Source: Clostridia bacterium | GTDB taxonomy: Bacteria > Bacillota > Clostridia > UMGS1883 > UMGS1540 | NCBI GenBank assembly: GCA_017436645.1 | Contig: JAFSCR010000016.1 | Span: 1 to 42,754, forward strand | Length of the DNA stretch: 42,754 nt | Reading direction: 5' to 3' | Part shown: positions 7,318-15,034 of the stretch, in pieces | Layout of the letters: each line of letters begins with the position of its first letter | Numbering within the stretch: the first letter of the stretch is position 1 | The notes under the pieces: generated by a model | Database searches by the model: none | Told to the model about the DNA's origin: nothing | Seen by the model: the letters and a program-made list of their open reading frames with translations, nothing else | Position numbers and translations under genes: made by a program

Positions 7318-8311
7318 AAATGTCCTCCTCCAGTTTTATAATGGCTGAATTTTCATTGGAATAAATGAGTTTTCCGTCCGTAAGTTCCCGCTTGATTTTT
7401 GTGTTATCCACGATGTATGGGTATAGGGCGGAGGCGTGGTTTGGTTCAAGAAGCGAAAGCATGTTTCCGCTGTACTTTTTTTCGCCGATGTATGCTCTTA
7501 AAACAGAGAACGGGTCGGCATGCACCCTCGTGGCAAGCTTTAAGGAGGGGAAAATGCCTTCGTAAAGGTCGGTGTCCTCAGGCCTTATGAAGCTTGAAAC
7601 GTCAAAAATTCTGTATATATTTTCATCCTTTTTCAGAAAGCGCTTACAAACACCCGAAAAATCATATCCGTTATCCATTTCAGAAATTTCGCTCTCGTGA
7701 GACACAAGATTATCATGAAAAGTGTGTGCCGAGCAGTGATTGAGGCATCCGCTGTTTGCCAGCGCATACAATTTTTTGCCGTTTGCATCGCACCATTCTT
7801 TTATTTTGTTGATTTTATCAAAGTCACGGTTTAATTCTCTTTTTAAATAAAAGCTGTCAAAATAATCGGATATGTATTCAAATCCCTCGACATTGCCTAC
7901 AGACATATTCACCGAAGCGCGCACATCTAAATTTTCAAAATTATCTTTAATGAAGCGTGCAATGAGGGGAGAAGTGGTGGTGATGCCGTTTAACATATAG
8001 TTTTGAGATATATAATGTACGGTATCGCCTATTTTTTCAAAAAAGGCTTTTGACTGACTGTTCTTTCCGTAGCAAGTTGCATTAAACAGAAGATTTAAAG
8101 GTATTCCTGCTTCTGTGAGTTTTTTTAAATCGGCTCTTTGTTTTTCCCCTGCCTCGAAGGGGAGCATATCATTTCTTTTCAGCTGATTATTTCTGCCGTT
8201 GGGGAAATCACCCCACGAAAAATACACCTCAGAAATGCCTGCCTTATATTTGATAATCTCGTTTACAAAACTTTCATCTTTAAAAAGCTGATATCCAACC
8301 GAAAATTTCAT
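7304..8311 (-). CDS. U32-like (UbiU/UbiV/RlhA-related) TIM-barrel protein, first gene of the operon
   Basis: A 335-residue protein that I place, with moderate confidence, near the peptidase-U32 superfamily. The evidence is ANSGCLNHCSAHTFHDN (185-201, Cys189 and Cys193), similar to the Cys-rich iron-sulfur segment of U32 proteins, and FIRPEDTDLYEG, similar to a conserved U32 segment. A strand/helix alternation fits a TIM barrel. U32 relatives with an Fe-S cluster do O2-independent hydroxylations or RNA modification; the reaction here is unknown. The ATG follows AAGGAGGTG. The predicted transcript begins only about 14 nt upstream. Its last codons contain the ribosome site and start codon of the first iron-sulfur paralog. 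Confidence 0.6.
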   Translation of the reverse strand: MKFSVGYQLFKDESFVNEIIKYKAGISEVYFSWGDFPNGRNNQLKRNDMLPFEAGEKQRADLKKLTEAGIPLNLLFNATCYGKNSQSKAFFEKIGDTVHYISQNYMLNGITTTSPLIARFIKDNFENLDVRASVNMSVGNVEGFEYISDYFDSFYLKRELNRDFDKINKIKEWCDANGKKLYALANSGCLNHCSAHTFHDNLVSHESEISEMDNGYDFSGVCKRFLKKDENIYRIFDVSSFIRPEDTDLYEGIFPSLKLATRVHADPFSVLRAYIGEKKYSGNMLSLLEPNHASALYPYIVDNTKIKRELTDGKLIYSNENSAIIKLEEDIYVNE

Positions 8312-8328
8312 ATGGCACCTCCTTTTTC

Positions 8329-8357
8329 TTGACTATACCATATTCCTGTGTTATAAT
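8329..8357 (+). promoter_or_regulatory. Promoter of the first AraC gene
   Basis: TTGACT (8329-8334), 17-bp spacer, TATAAT (8352-8357). The start is predicted near 8364, which excludes the upstream in-frame ATGs and supports the AraC start at 8404. Confidence 0.85.
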
Positions 8358-8360
8358 GTA
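8332..8360 (-). promoter_or_regulatory. Promoter of the six-gene minus-strand operon
   Basis: On the minus strand, TATAGT (8337-8332) is preceded by TG one base upstream (extended -10). The -35 position (8360-8355) is poor, TACATT. The promoter is superimposed on the plus-strand AraC promoter: each -10 covers the other's -35. A weak -35 suggests the need for an activator, plausibly the adjacent AraC protein. Confidence 0.6.
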
Positions 8361-8403
8361 TAAAAAAATCAGCACAAAATATAACAAAACAAAGAGGCTT
8401 TGC

Positions 8404-9252
8404 ATGAAACTATCTGATATAAACCCACATATCCGCTATGCGAAATATCACCTTGTTCCAACGAGAAATGAAAGCTACAGCATTTGTTATGACTGCCGTG
8501 TGTTTTATTTTGAAACAGCTTCCGGCGCCCTTTCCATAAACGGCGAAAAATATAACTTTTCAAACGGGGACCTTGTTTATCTTCCGCCAAAAACCAGGTA
8601 TCGTTTCATCTTTAACTCTTGTGAAAACTTTAAAATTGCCGTTATAAACTTTGACCTTGTCAATGACTTTTCAGATAAAACAGATTCTTTCGGTACGGCA
8701 ACAGATGAAAATTTCTCCCCGGATATTGCGCCCCAATACGAAATTTGTGCGGAATTGTCGGCACCAATCATCAGGAATCTGCCGGGCATAAGGCCGGATA
8801 TCATTGTCTGCACCGATGCTTTTTTAAAAAAGCCTCTTTTCTTTCGTGAACGTGCCTCCGCATTTTTAAAACTGTGCCTATTAGAACTTGTGCGGAAAAA
8901 TCATTTAAACAGCCCCAATTCTCGGCTTTGTGAAAAAGTGCTTGCATATATTCACGAAAACTATAATGATTTTTTGCTTACCAATGAAAAGATTGCCGAA
9001 AAGTTTAATTACCACCCGTACCATCTTAGCCGCATTATCAAACAGCAAACGGGAAAAACACTCCACCAGTATGTCACATATTACAGAGTGCGTGTCGCCA
9101 AAAATCTGCTTGTCACAACGGAATATGATATTGAGGAAATTTCCTGGCGGACAGGGTTCTCCTCCTCTGCATACTTTATTAAAACGTTCCGGCTGGATAC
9201 CGGTATGACGCCGGGGAAATACAGAAAATTAAATTTTCAAAATACGGTTTAA
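8404..9252 (+). CDS. AraC-family transcriptional regulator, divergent from the six-gene operon
   Basis: A 282-residue one-component regulator. The N-terminal ~100 residues are a cupin-type sensor barrel (SINGEKYNFSNGDLVYLPPK is the typical second strand pair). The C-terminal ~100 residues (from about 180) hold the two helix-turn-helix units: NEKIAEKFNYHPYHLSRIIK and the second unit with IEEISWRTGFSSSAYFIKTF. The ATG at 8404 has AAAGAGG 6 nt upstream; earlier ATGs lie on the promoter itself. Its promoter is fused with that of the minus-strand operon, so it most likely controls that operon in response to a small organic ligand (inference). It ends at a terminator shared with a second AraC gene. 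Confidence 0.93.
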   Translation: MKLSDINPHIRYAKYHLVPTRNESYSICYDCRVFYFETASGALSINGEKYNFSNGDLVYLPPKTRYRFIFNSCENFKIAVINFDLVNDFSDKTDSFGTATDENFSPDIAPQYEICAELSAPIIRNLPGIRPDIIVCTDAFLKKPLFFRERASAFLKLCLLELVRKNHLNSPNSRLCEKVLAYIHENYNDFLLTNEKIAEKFNYHPYHLSRIIKQQTGKTLHQYVTYYRVRVAKNLLVTTEYDIEEISWRTGFSSSAYFIKTFRLDTGMTPGKYRKLNFQNTV

Positions 9253-9282
9253 AAAGACAGCTTGCTCGCTTCGTCCGTATAA

Positions 9283-9309
9283 AAAAAGCACCCCGACGGG
9301 GTGCTTTTT
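9283..9309. terminator. Bidirectional terminator between two convergent AraC genes
   Basis: GCACCCC (9288-9294), loop GAC, GGGGTGC (9298-9304) with AAAAA before and TTTTT after. It serves the plus-strand AraC gene ending at 9252 and the minus-strand AraC gene whose stop begins at 9311. Confidence 0.92.
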
Positions 9310-10073
9310 CAATTCTTCACATACTGCATTGGCGACATGCCGTATTTCTTTTTAAAGGCACGGCTAAAATACAAGGGGTCATTAAATCCGACACTTTGCG
9401 AGATGGCGGTAATGGAATCATAAAGCCCCGTGTCCATAACAGCTTTAGCGTGAGCAAGGCGTTTTGTTTGCACATATTTCTGTGGGCTTTGCCCGAAGTG
9501 GCTCTGAAAAATTTTGCGGAAATATGTGCCCGATACGCCGCAAAGCCGTGGCAGATTTTCAATTTTTAAATCGCAATCATAAAGATGTTTTTTGAGATGC
9601 TCCACAGCAGGCAGAATAATTTTGTAACTTTGCTTTTCCGCATACGTTTGTTCTTCTACATTTTTAAGATAGGCAAGAAGGCTGTAAAAAAGCGCATAAC
9701 ATTTAAAGTGTTCCGTACTTCCGCCGTATTTCCATAAATCGACAAGGCTGTTTTTATATTCTTCAGCATCGGGAAATTCTTCAAAAGGAGAGACGAAGGG
9801 CTGGACGGGGGAAATGTCTCCTTCAAAGGTGACGGCGACATAACGGCTCGGCTCCGCCGATGTGGTTTCAAAAGTATAGCTTGCACCTTTGGGGAGGAAA
9901 ATAATGTCGCCTTTTTTCATATGCAGTGAAATGCCCTCGAATGTGTGACGCGTTTCACCATGGGTGCGAAGAATAAACGCGTTATTTTTCCTCGACTCTA
10001 CAAAATTCGTTCTATGGGCAGAGGTACCGGCTTTAATATTTGTTATTTTTAAATTTTCTATGTTTTGAAACAT
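9309..10073 (-). CDS. AraC-family transcriptional regulator, divergent from the MFS transporter
   Basis: A 254-residue regulator. The N-terminal sensor barrel includes ISLHMKKGDIIFLPKGASY (about 48-67), the usual AraC cupin signature. The C-terminal domain (about 150-254) has KIENLPRLCGVSGTYFRKIF as the first helix-turn-helix and a second ending in FNDPLYFSRAFKKKYGMSP, a close match to the AraC family consensus. The ATG at 10073 follows GAAAGGAT. Its promoter and that of the MFS-MBL-MATE cluster face away from each other around a pair of 19-bp direct repeats, which are likely its binding sites. It is clearly not a recent duplicate of the neighbouring AraC gene. Confidence 0.93.
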   Translation of the reverse strand: MFQNIENLKITNIKAGTSAHRTNFVESRKNNAFILRTHGETRHTFEGISLHMKKGDIIFLPKGASYTFETTSAEPSRYVAVTFEGDISPVQPFVSPFEEFPDAEEYKNSLVDLWKYGGSTEHFKCYALFYSLLAYLKNVEEQTYAEKQSYKIILPAVEHLKKHLYDCDLKIENLPRLCGVSGTYFRKIFQSHFGQSPQKYVQTKRLAHAKAVMDTGLYDSITAISQSVGFNDPLYFSRAFKKKYGMSPMQYVKN

Positions 10074-10107
10074 GTTTTTTTATCCTTTCGCAGAAATTCT
10101 TTCTTTT

Positions 10108-10136
10108 ATAGTATCATAGTCTGAGATTTTCCGCAA
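10108..10136 (-). promoter_or_regulatory. Promoter of the second AraC gene
   Basis: Minus strand: TTGCGG (10136-10131), 17-bp spacer, TACTAT (10113-10108) with TG one base upstream (extended -10). Predicted start near 10101. Confidence 0.6.
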
Positions 10137-10151
10137 GGGTTTCGGAATGTT

Positions 10152-10189
10152 TTGTTGTGAAAAGTCCATGTTGTTGTGATTTGTCTATG
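10152..10189 (+). promoter_or_regulatory. Two tandem 19-bp direct repeats, likely AraC sites
   Basis: TTGTTGTGAAAAGTCCATG (10152-10170) is followed immediately by TTGTTGTGATTTGTCTATG (10171-10189), identical at 15 of 19 positions. The downstream copy runs into the -35 position of the transporter promoter, the arrangement used by AraC-type activators. The AraC gene lies directly on the other side. Confidence 0.7.
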
Positions 10190-10206
10190 TACTTATCTTT
10201 TCTCTG

Positions 10207-10215
10207 TGATATAAT
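10207..10215 (+). promoter_or_regulatory. Extended -10 promoter of the MFS transporter cluster
   Basis: TGATATAAT: a perfect -10 (10210-10215) with the TGn extension. No good -35 exists at 10187-10192; instead the second 19-bp repeat ends there, as expected for an activator-dependent promoter. Predicted start near 10222, giving an ~80-nt leader with no clear fold. Confidence 0.65.
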
Positions 10216-10300
10216 AATTCTGGCAAAAATGATATGCTGGGTTATAGGAACGGAGGCTTAGGATTTGCGCATACAGAATTAGTTGAGGAGAGAATTGAAA

Positions 10301-11578
10301 GTGAAAGAAATTGTCCGTGAAAAGAAAACGATTGACTATAGGTGGGTGATTGTCGCCTTATCGTTTTTGATGGTTATGATATGTCTTGGCTTTTGCAGTT
10401 CCCCGAAAAGCCTTTTTATTGCGCCTGTTACAGAGGCACTGGGGATTGACAGAGGTCTGTTTTCCATAAACGACAGCCTGCGGTATATTGCAACTGCGGT
10501 TATTAATGTTTTCTTTGGTACCCTTATAGGTCGTTTCGGTGCCAAAAAACTGATCAGTGCAGGTTTTTTATGCCTGATTTTATCACAGCTTCTCTATTCT
10601 TTTGCGACAAATGTTATTGTTTTTTACCTCGGCGGCATTTTTTTGGGGCTTGGCCTTTCATGGACAACTACAACAATGGTTGGCGCAATTGTAAATAAAT
10701 GGTGCAAAGAAAATAAAGGCACAATAATGGGTGCCGTGCTTGCGGCAAATGGCATCGGTGGTGCCATTGCAATTCAGGTGGTAACGCCGATCATTGCTTC
10801 CGGCGGCTTTGGATATCGAAATGCATACAGACTGATTGCCCTTATTCTTCTCGTTGTTTGTGCCATCATTCTGATTTTCTTTAAAAACAGTCCGTCAAAA
10901 GACGATACGCCGATGACGAAGGCGGCAAAGAAATCCCGCAGCCGTGACTGGCCGGGTATTCCGTATGCCAGAGCAATTAAAATGCCGTATTTTTACTGTG
11001 CCCTCATATGCATTTTTATGACTGGGCTTATCTTGCAGTCGGTAAACGGTGTTGCTGCGGCACATATGAGAGATTGCGGTCTTGACCCTTCCTATGTTGG
11101 GACGGTGCTCAGCATTCATTCTCTTGTTCTTGCCGGGTTTAAATTTCTTGTTGGTTTTATCTATGATAAGTGCGGGCTCAGAACTACGGTGAATATCTGC
11201 ATGTTTACCTCTCTTATCGTTATGATTCTGCTTGTGCTTATCACAGATTCCTTTGTCGGCAAAGTTTTTGCAATGATTTATGGCATATTCTCATCTCTTG
11301 CGCTTCCGCTGGAAACAATTATGCTTCCCATATATGCCGGAGACCTTTTTGGTCAAAGCTCATTTAATAAAATTCTCGGCATCTTTGTTTCGTTTAATAC
11401 TGCAGGTTATGCAGTAGGCGCACCGATGATCAATTTTATCTTCGATAAATTCGGCAGCTATAATCCGGGATTTATTCTTTGTGCGATTTTAATGCTTGGT
11501 GTTATCATTGCAGTTCAGATTCTGATTAGTGCAGCACATCGCTATCAAAGAGAGGCTGAAGAAGCGGCAGCAAGATAA
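10301..11578 (+). CDS. MFS transporter, OFA (oxalate/formate antiporter-like) type
   Basis: A 425-residue membrane protein with twelve predicted hydrophobic segments, two sets of six around a basic loop (KDDTPMTKAAKKSRSRDWPG). The first helix carries ALSFLMVMICLGFCSSPKSL, and the loop after helix 2 has GRFGAKKLISAG, the MFS loop 2-3 signature. The arrangement fits the OFA subfamily, which moves organic mono- or dicarboxylates. I set the start at GTG 10301, nine bases after GAGGAG; TTG codons at 10283 and 10295 lie in or too near that site. An MBL hydrolase follows 17 bp later and probably acts on the imported compound (inference). Confidence 0.85.
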   Translation: MKEIVREKKTIDYRWVIVALSFLMVMICLGFCSSPKSLFIAPVTEALGIDRGLFSINDSLRYIATAVINVFFGTLIGRFGAKKLISAGFLCLILSQLLYSFATNVIVFYLGGIFLGLGLSWTTTTMVGAIVNKWCKENKGTIMGAVLAANGIGGAIAIQVVTPIIASGGFGYRNAYRLIALILLVVCAIILIFFKNSPSKDDTPMTKAAKKSRSRDWPGIPYARAIKMPYFYCALICIFMTGLILQSVNGVAAAHMRDCGLDPSYVGTVLSIHSLVLAGFKFLVGFIYDKCGLRTTVNICMFTSLIVMILLVLITDSFVGKVFAMIYGIFSSLALPLETIMLPIYAGDLFGQSSFNKILGIFVSFNTAGYAVGAPMINFIFDKFGSYNPGFILCAILMLGVIIAVQILISAAHRYQREAEEAAAR

Positions 11579-11595
11579 AAGGAGGGCAGGAATTG

Positions 11596-12489
11596 ATGAA
11601 ACGGGAAGAATTCTTAGAAAAAAAGTTTAACGAAATGTGTGAAAGGAATGCAGAAAAGAACAAAGCGTTCTATGCAAATCCTTCTATTGCAAAAATAGAC
11701 CCCTTTAAAATTGCCGATGGGCTTTATTATGTGGGAGATAAAAAAGTATGCATCCATCTGATTGATACAGGGGATGGTCTCATTCTTTTGGATTCTGGGT
11801 ATTTCGGCGCGACGCATCTTCTTGTAGACAGTATATGGAGGGCGGGATTTGATCCGAAAAATGTCCGCTGGATTATACATACCCATGGGCATCATGACCA
11901 TTTTGGTTCATCGGAAGAGTTTCGCATTATGTATGGAACAAAGCTTGCAATCGGGCGCGTGGATGCAGAGGGACTACGGGAAAAAATGAAGCGCGGACAT
12001 ATTCCTTATGCCGGTTTTCCGCATGCAAGCATACCGCAGTTTGACCGTGAAATCGAAGACGGCGAAATATTTGAGCTGGGAAACTGTAAAATGCGCTGCA
12101 TCTTGACGCCGGGACATACAGACGGTGTTCTGAGCTTGTTTTTTGATGTTACATATCAGGGGGAAAAATATCTTGCGGGAATGTTTGGCGGCGCAGGTGT
12201 TAATGCGTTAAGACTTCCTTATGTATATTATAATGAGAGAACCGGAGACCCTGCAAAGGAGATGCTTCGTTCGATTGAAAAAATACGGAAAGAGCCGGTG
12301 GTGGTTCATTTGGGAAATCATCCAAATAATAACCGCACACTGGAAAAGCGGTGCAAGCAACTGCAAGAAGGAGGAAATCCCTTTATTGCACCTTGCAGCT
12401 GGCATGATTTTCTTGATGAGCTCAAAGGGAACGTTGAAGCTGTTATGCAGGAAAATGAAGAATTGGAAAAGGAAATCAGCGAAAACTGA
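11596..12489 (+). CDS. Metallo-beta-lactamase-fold hydrolase, B3-like
   Basis: A 297-residue zinc hydrolase without a signal peptide. The metal motif HTHGHHDH is at 95-102 (His97, His99, Asp101, His102), with later ligands in TPGHTDG and the C-terminal LGNHPNN. The shape, including MFGGAGVNALRL before the last His, resembles subclass B3 enzymes, but cytosolic relatives in Clostridia are usually hydrolases of esters, lactones or acyl adducts rather than antibiotic enzymes. AAGGAGGG directly after the transporter stop serves as ribosome site. The start is ATG 11596 (the preceding TTG could also be used). A related protein (35225-35986) shares the GGAGxN segment. Confidence 0.87.
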   Translation: MKREEFLEKKFNEMCERNAEKNKAFYANPSIAKIDPFKIADGLYYVGDKKVCIHLIDTGDGLILLDSGYFGATHLLVDSIWRAGFDPKNVRWIIHTHGHHDHFGSSEEFRIMYGTKLAIGRVDAEGLREKMKRGHIPYAGFPHASIPQFDREIEDGEIFELGNCKMRCILTPGHTDGVLSLFFDVTYQGEKYLAGMFGGAGVNALRLPYVYYNERTGDPAKEMLRSIEKIRKEPVVVHLGNHPNNNRTLEKRCKQLQEGGNPFIAPCSWHDFLDELKGNVEAVMQENEELEKEISEN

Positions 12490-12533
12490 TGGAATGCCTT
12501 TATAAAAAACCATCTGGGAATGGGTGATGGAAT

Positions 12534-13907
12534 ATGCACAGAAACAGTATGAATATGGTGCAGGGACCCCTCTGGGGTAAAATTTTAAGATTTTCGTTAA
12601 CGTTTATGCTGACGGCAGTCCTCCAGCAGCTTTACAATGCGGCGGATGTTCTCATTGTCGGCAGATATGGGGGACAAGAGGCTCTCGCAGGTGTTGGCAC
12701 CTGCAGTGTACTGGTGGATTTGTTTCTCAATTTTATTCTGGGGCTTTCAGCAGGGGCCACGGTTGTTCTCGGCCAGGCGATGGGAGCGAAGAATTCCAAA
12801 GGAATTGGTAAAGCCTCTCACACAGCCATTGCCATTGCCATTTATGGCGGCGCTTTGGCTACTGCTATTTGTTTTCTTTTTGCCGAGCCGCTTCTTCGCA
12901 TGATTGATGTACCGGATAACGTTATGCCACAGGCACTTCTCTATCTCCGCATCGTGGTGATAGGCTTTATTCCGTCTCTTGTTTATAATTTCGGTGCCGC
13001 AATTCTCCGTGCAAAAGGGGATACGAAAAGGGCCCTTTACATTGTGTCCATTTCCGGCATTATCAACGTCCTTTTAAATCTTTTCTTTGTCCGTGTGTGC
13101 AATATGCGTGCGGACGGGGTAGCAATCGCAACTGTCATTTCCCAGATTTTTACCGCAGTGCTCATTTTATATGTACTTTGTCACGAGCCGGATGAAATCC
13201 GCATTTCAATCCGCAAAATCCGAATACATAAGGTTGAATTCTGGAAGATTTTCAAAATCGGTATTCCAACGGGGATTCAGAGCTCCGTATATTCCATGTC
13301 CAATATTATTGTCCAGTCCAGCGTCAACAGCTTCGGTTCGGCGGCGATTGCAGGTGCCGCCGCAACATCAAGCATTACAAAATTCTATAACGTTATGATA
13401 AGTAGCCTCTATCAGGCGGCACTGGTATTTTCAAGCCAGAACTTCGGGGCAGGAAAGTTTGACCGCATCAAGAAAACTGTCCGGATTTGTATGACGTATG
13501 TTCTGGCCCTCGGTCTTATCCAGTCTGTCATCACGTTTTTCGGCGGCAAATTCCTTGTAAGCCTTTATGCACCGGGGGATATGGAGGCGATTGAAATGGG
13601 CGTGCGGAAATTCAATATTATCGGGTATGCCTACGTCTTTTTAGGCCTTATGAACGTACTCAGCGGCACACTTCGCGGTATGGGGGCATCCTTCCTCAAT
13701 ATGGTCACCTCCGTCCTTGGCGTATGCGGCATCCGTATTCTTTGGATTCTTACTGTTTTTGCCGCCATCGGTACCTTTGAAGCTTTGTATCTTTGCTATC
13801 CCATTTCATGGATTGGCACGGGTTTCCTGCATTTCATCATGTTCATCTATGTGTTCCGAAAGGAAAAAAGGCGGAAAGAAACAGAATTTTGCACATCTTC
13901 CGTATAA
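12534..13907 (+). CDS. MATE-family multidrug/metabolite exporter
   Basis: A 457-residue membrane protein with twelve hydrophobic segments. It has the MATE N-terminal pattern QGPLWGKILRFSLTFMLTAV, then LQQLYNAADVLIVGRYGG, and the repeat of this pattern in the second half (IFKIGIPTGIQSSVYSMSN). Such proteins export organic cations or drugs using Na+ or H+ gradients. It lies 44 bp after the MBL gene with a weak ribosome site (GGTGATGG), so it may be the last gene of the AraC-controlled cluster. Its connection to the transporter and hydrolase is by position only. The basic C-terminal tail is cytoplasmic. Confidence 0.92.
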   Translation: MHRNSMNMVQGPLWGKILRFSLTFMLTAVLQQLYNAADVLIVGRYGGQEALAGVGTCSVLVDLFLNFILGLSAGATVVLGQAMGAKNSKGIGKASHTAIAIAIYGGALATAICFLFAEPLLRMIDVPDNVMPQALLYLRIVVIGFIPSLVYNFGAAILRAKGDTKRALYIVSISGIINVLLNLFFVRVCNMRADGVAIATVISQIFTAVLILYVLCHEPDEIRISIRKIRIHKVEFWKIFKIGIPTGIQSSVYSMSNIIVQSSVNSFGSAAIAGAAATSSITKFYNVMISSLYQAALVFSSQNFGAGKFDRIKKTVRICMTYVLALGLIQSVITFFGGKFLVSLYAPGDMEAIEMGVRKFNIIGYAYVFLGLMNVLSGTLRGMGASFLNMVTSVLGVCGIRILWILTVFAAIGTFEALYLCYPISWIGTGFLHFIMFIYVFRKEKRRKETEFCTSSV

Positions 13908-13933
13908 AATTTACATTTTATTACATTTTTGTA

Positions 13934-13962
13934 TTGAAATTTCTTTCAAAATATGGTATAGT
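13934..13962 (+). promoter_or_regulatory. Promoter of purC
   Basis: TTGAAA (13934-13939), 17-bp spacer ending in TGG (extended -10), TATAGT (13957-13962). Predicted start near 13969 leaves a leader of about 35 nt, too short for a purine riboswitch, and none is seen. Confidence 0.85.
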
Positions 13963-14003
13963 ATTTCCATTCAAGATAAATTTTTTGAAAAGGGGCATGC
14001 AAA

Positions 14004-14687
14004 ATGAAGAAAATTTACGAAGGCAAAACCAAAGACGTTTATAGCCTTGAAAACGGCAACGTGCTTTTAAAATTCAAAGATGACTGCACGGGCAAAGACG
14101 GCGTTTTCGATCCCGGTGAAAATGCGGTAGGTCTTAAAATTGACGGCATTGGCCGTGAAAATTTAAAAACCTCCGTTTATTATTTTGATCTTCTTAAGAA
14201 AGCAGGCATTAAGACACATTATGTAGATGCCAACATTGAAGAAGCCACAATGGAAGTTCTGCCCGGTAAAGTGTTCGGCCACGGTCTCGAAGTTATCTGC
14301 CGCCTGGTTGCAACAGGCAGCTTTGTCCGCAGATACGGCGAATATATTGAAGACGGCACACCCCTTCCCGGCGGCTATGTGGAATGTACTTTTAAGAATG
14401 ACGAAAAGGGCGATCCCTTAGTTACGGGCGAAGGCCTTGCAGCACTTGGCGTTATGTCTCCCCAGATGTTTGAAAGCATGAAGGAACAGACGCTTAAGAT
14501 TACAAAGATTGTTGCAGATGACCTTAAAACCATTGGCCTTGACCTTTGGGACATTAAGTTTGAATTCGGTTATAACAATGACGAGGTTATCCTCATTGAC
14601 GAAATTGCTTCCGGCAATATGCGTGTATATAAGGGTGATAAAATCGTTGAACCCGTCGAACTTACAAAGCTTATCTTAAATCGTTAA
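14004..14687 (+). CDS. purC: SAICAR synthetase (purine biosynthesis)
   Basis: A 227-residue ATP-dependent ligase that joins CAIR and aspartate in de novo purine synthesis. The N-terminus [16 protein letters not shown] holds the ATP-binding glycine-rich strand, [16 protein letters not shown] is the substrate-binding core, and the C-terminal [13 protein letters not shown] includes the metal-binding DE. It is slightly shorter than the typical 230-240 residues but complete. The gene stands alone between its own promoter and a terminator at 14698-14724; no other pur gene is nearby. Confidence 0.96.
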   Translation: MKKIYEGKTKDVYSLENGNVLLKFKDDCTGKDGVFDPGENAVGLKIDGIGRENLKTSVYYFDLLKKAGIKTHYVDANIEEATMEVLPGKVFGHGLEVICRLVATGSFVRRYGEYIEDGTPLPGGYVECTFKNDEKGDPLVTGEGLAALGVMSPQMFESMKEQTLKITKIVADDLKTIGLDLWDIKFEFGYNNDEVILIDEIASGNMRVYKGDKIVEPVELTKLILNR

Positions 14688-14697
14688 AAAGAAACTG

Positions 14698-14724
14698 AAA
14701 GCACCTCGAATGAGGTGCTTTTTT
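14698..14724 (+). terminator. Terminator of purC
   Basis: AAAGCACCTC, loop GAAT, GAGGTGC followed by six T, starting ten bases after the purC stop. Confidence 0.92.
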
Positions 14725-14739
14725 GTTGTGCTAAAAAAA

Positions 14740-14775
14740 TTGACACATTTTGCCGCTTTTTGCATACAGTATAGT
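14740..14775 (+). promoter_or_regulatory. Possible promoter of the DUF3343-desulfurase pair
   Basis: A perfect TTGACA (14740-14745) is present, but the best -10 (TATAGT, 14770-14775) is 24 bp away. At 17 bp the sequence is CATACA (14763-14768). One of the two is probably used; I cannot decide which. Confidence 0.4.
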
Positions 14776-14815
14776 GAGGCGAATTTAAAATAACGTCTCG
14801 AATGGAGATGAGGCA

Positions 14816-15034
14816 ATGAACGTACAAGTTCGGTCTATGACAGAAGCAGTCAGAATCAGAAATGCGCTTATGAAAAAAGGAATTAGCGCAAAAGTAATAC
14901 AGACGCCGCTCTCCATGCGGCAGGGCGGTTGCGGATATTCTCTCGTGATACGTCCCGAGGCGCTCGGGGAAACTGAAAATACAGCGGCTAAAGCCGGCAT
15001 CCGTATTCTCAGCGTGGAGAGACGAGAAAAATGA
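14816..15034 (+). CDS. DUF3343 small protein (proposed Se/S carrier-like)
   Basis: A 72-residue protein matching the DUF3343 pattern: it begins with a helix-strand unit (SMTEAVRIRNALMKKGISAK), has one central Cys in QGGCGYSLVIRP (about residue 39), and ends in GIRILSVERREK. In many anaerobes such proteins are found beside a selenocysteine lyase-like or NifS-like enzyme and have been suggested to carry the released sulfur or selenium on the Cys. Here the stop overlaps the desulfurase start by four bases (ATGA), which supports a functional pair. GGAG eight bases upstream sets the start. Confidence 0.82.
   Translation: MNVQVRSMTEAVRIRNALMKKGISAKVIQTPLSMRQGGCGYSLVIRPEALGETENTAAKAGIRILSVERREK

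Noticed and set aside
11596..12489. Antibiotic-resistance beta-lactamase
   Set aside because: The zinc motif is shared, but there is no signal peptide and the setting is an organic-acid transporter cluster; resistance is not supported.
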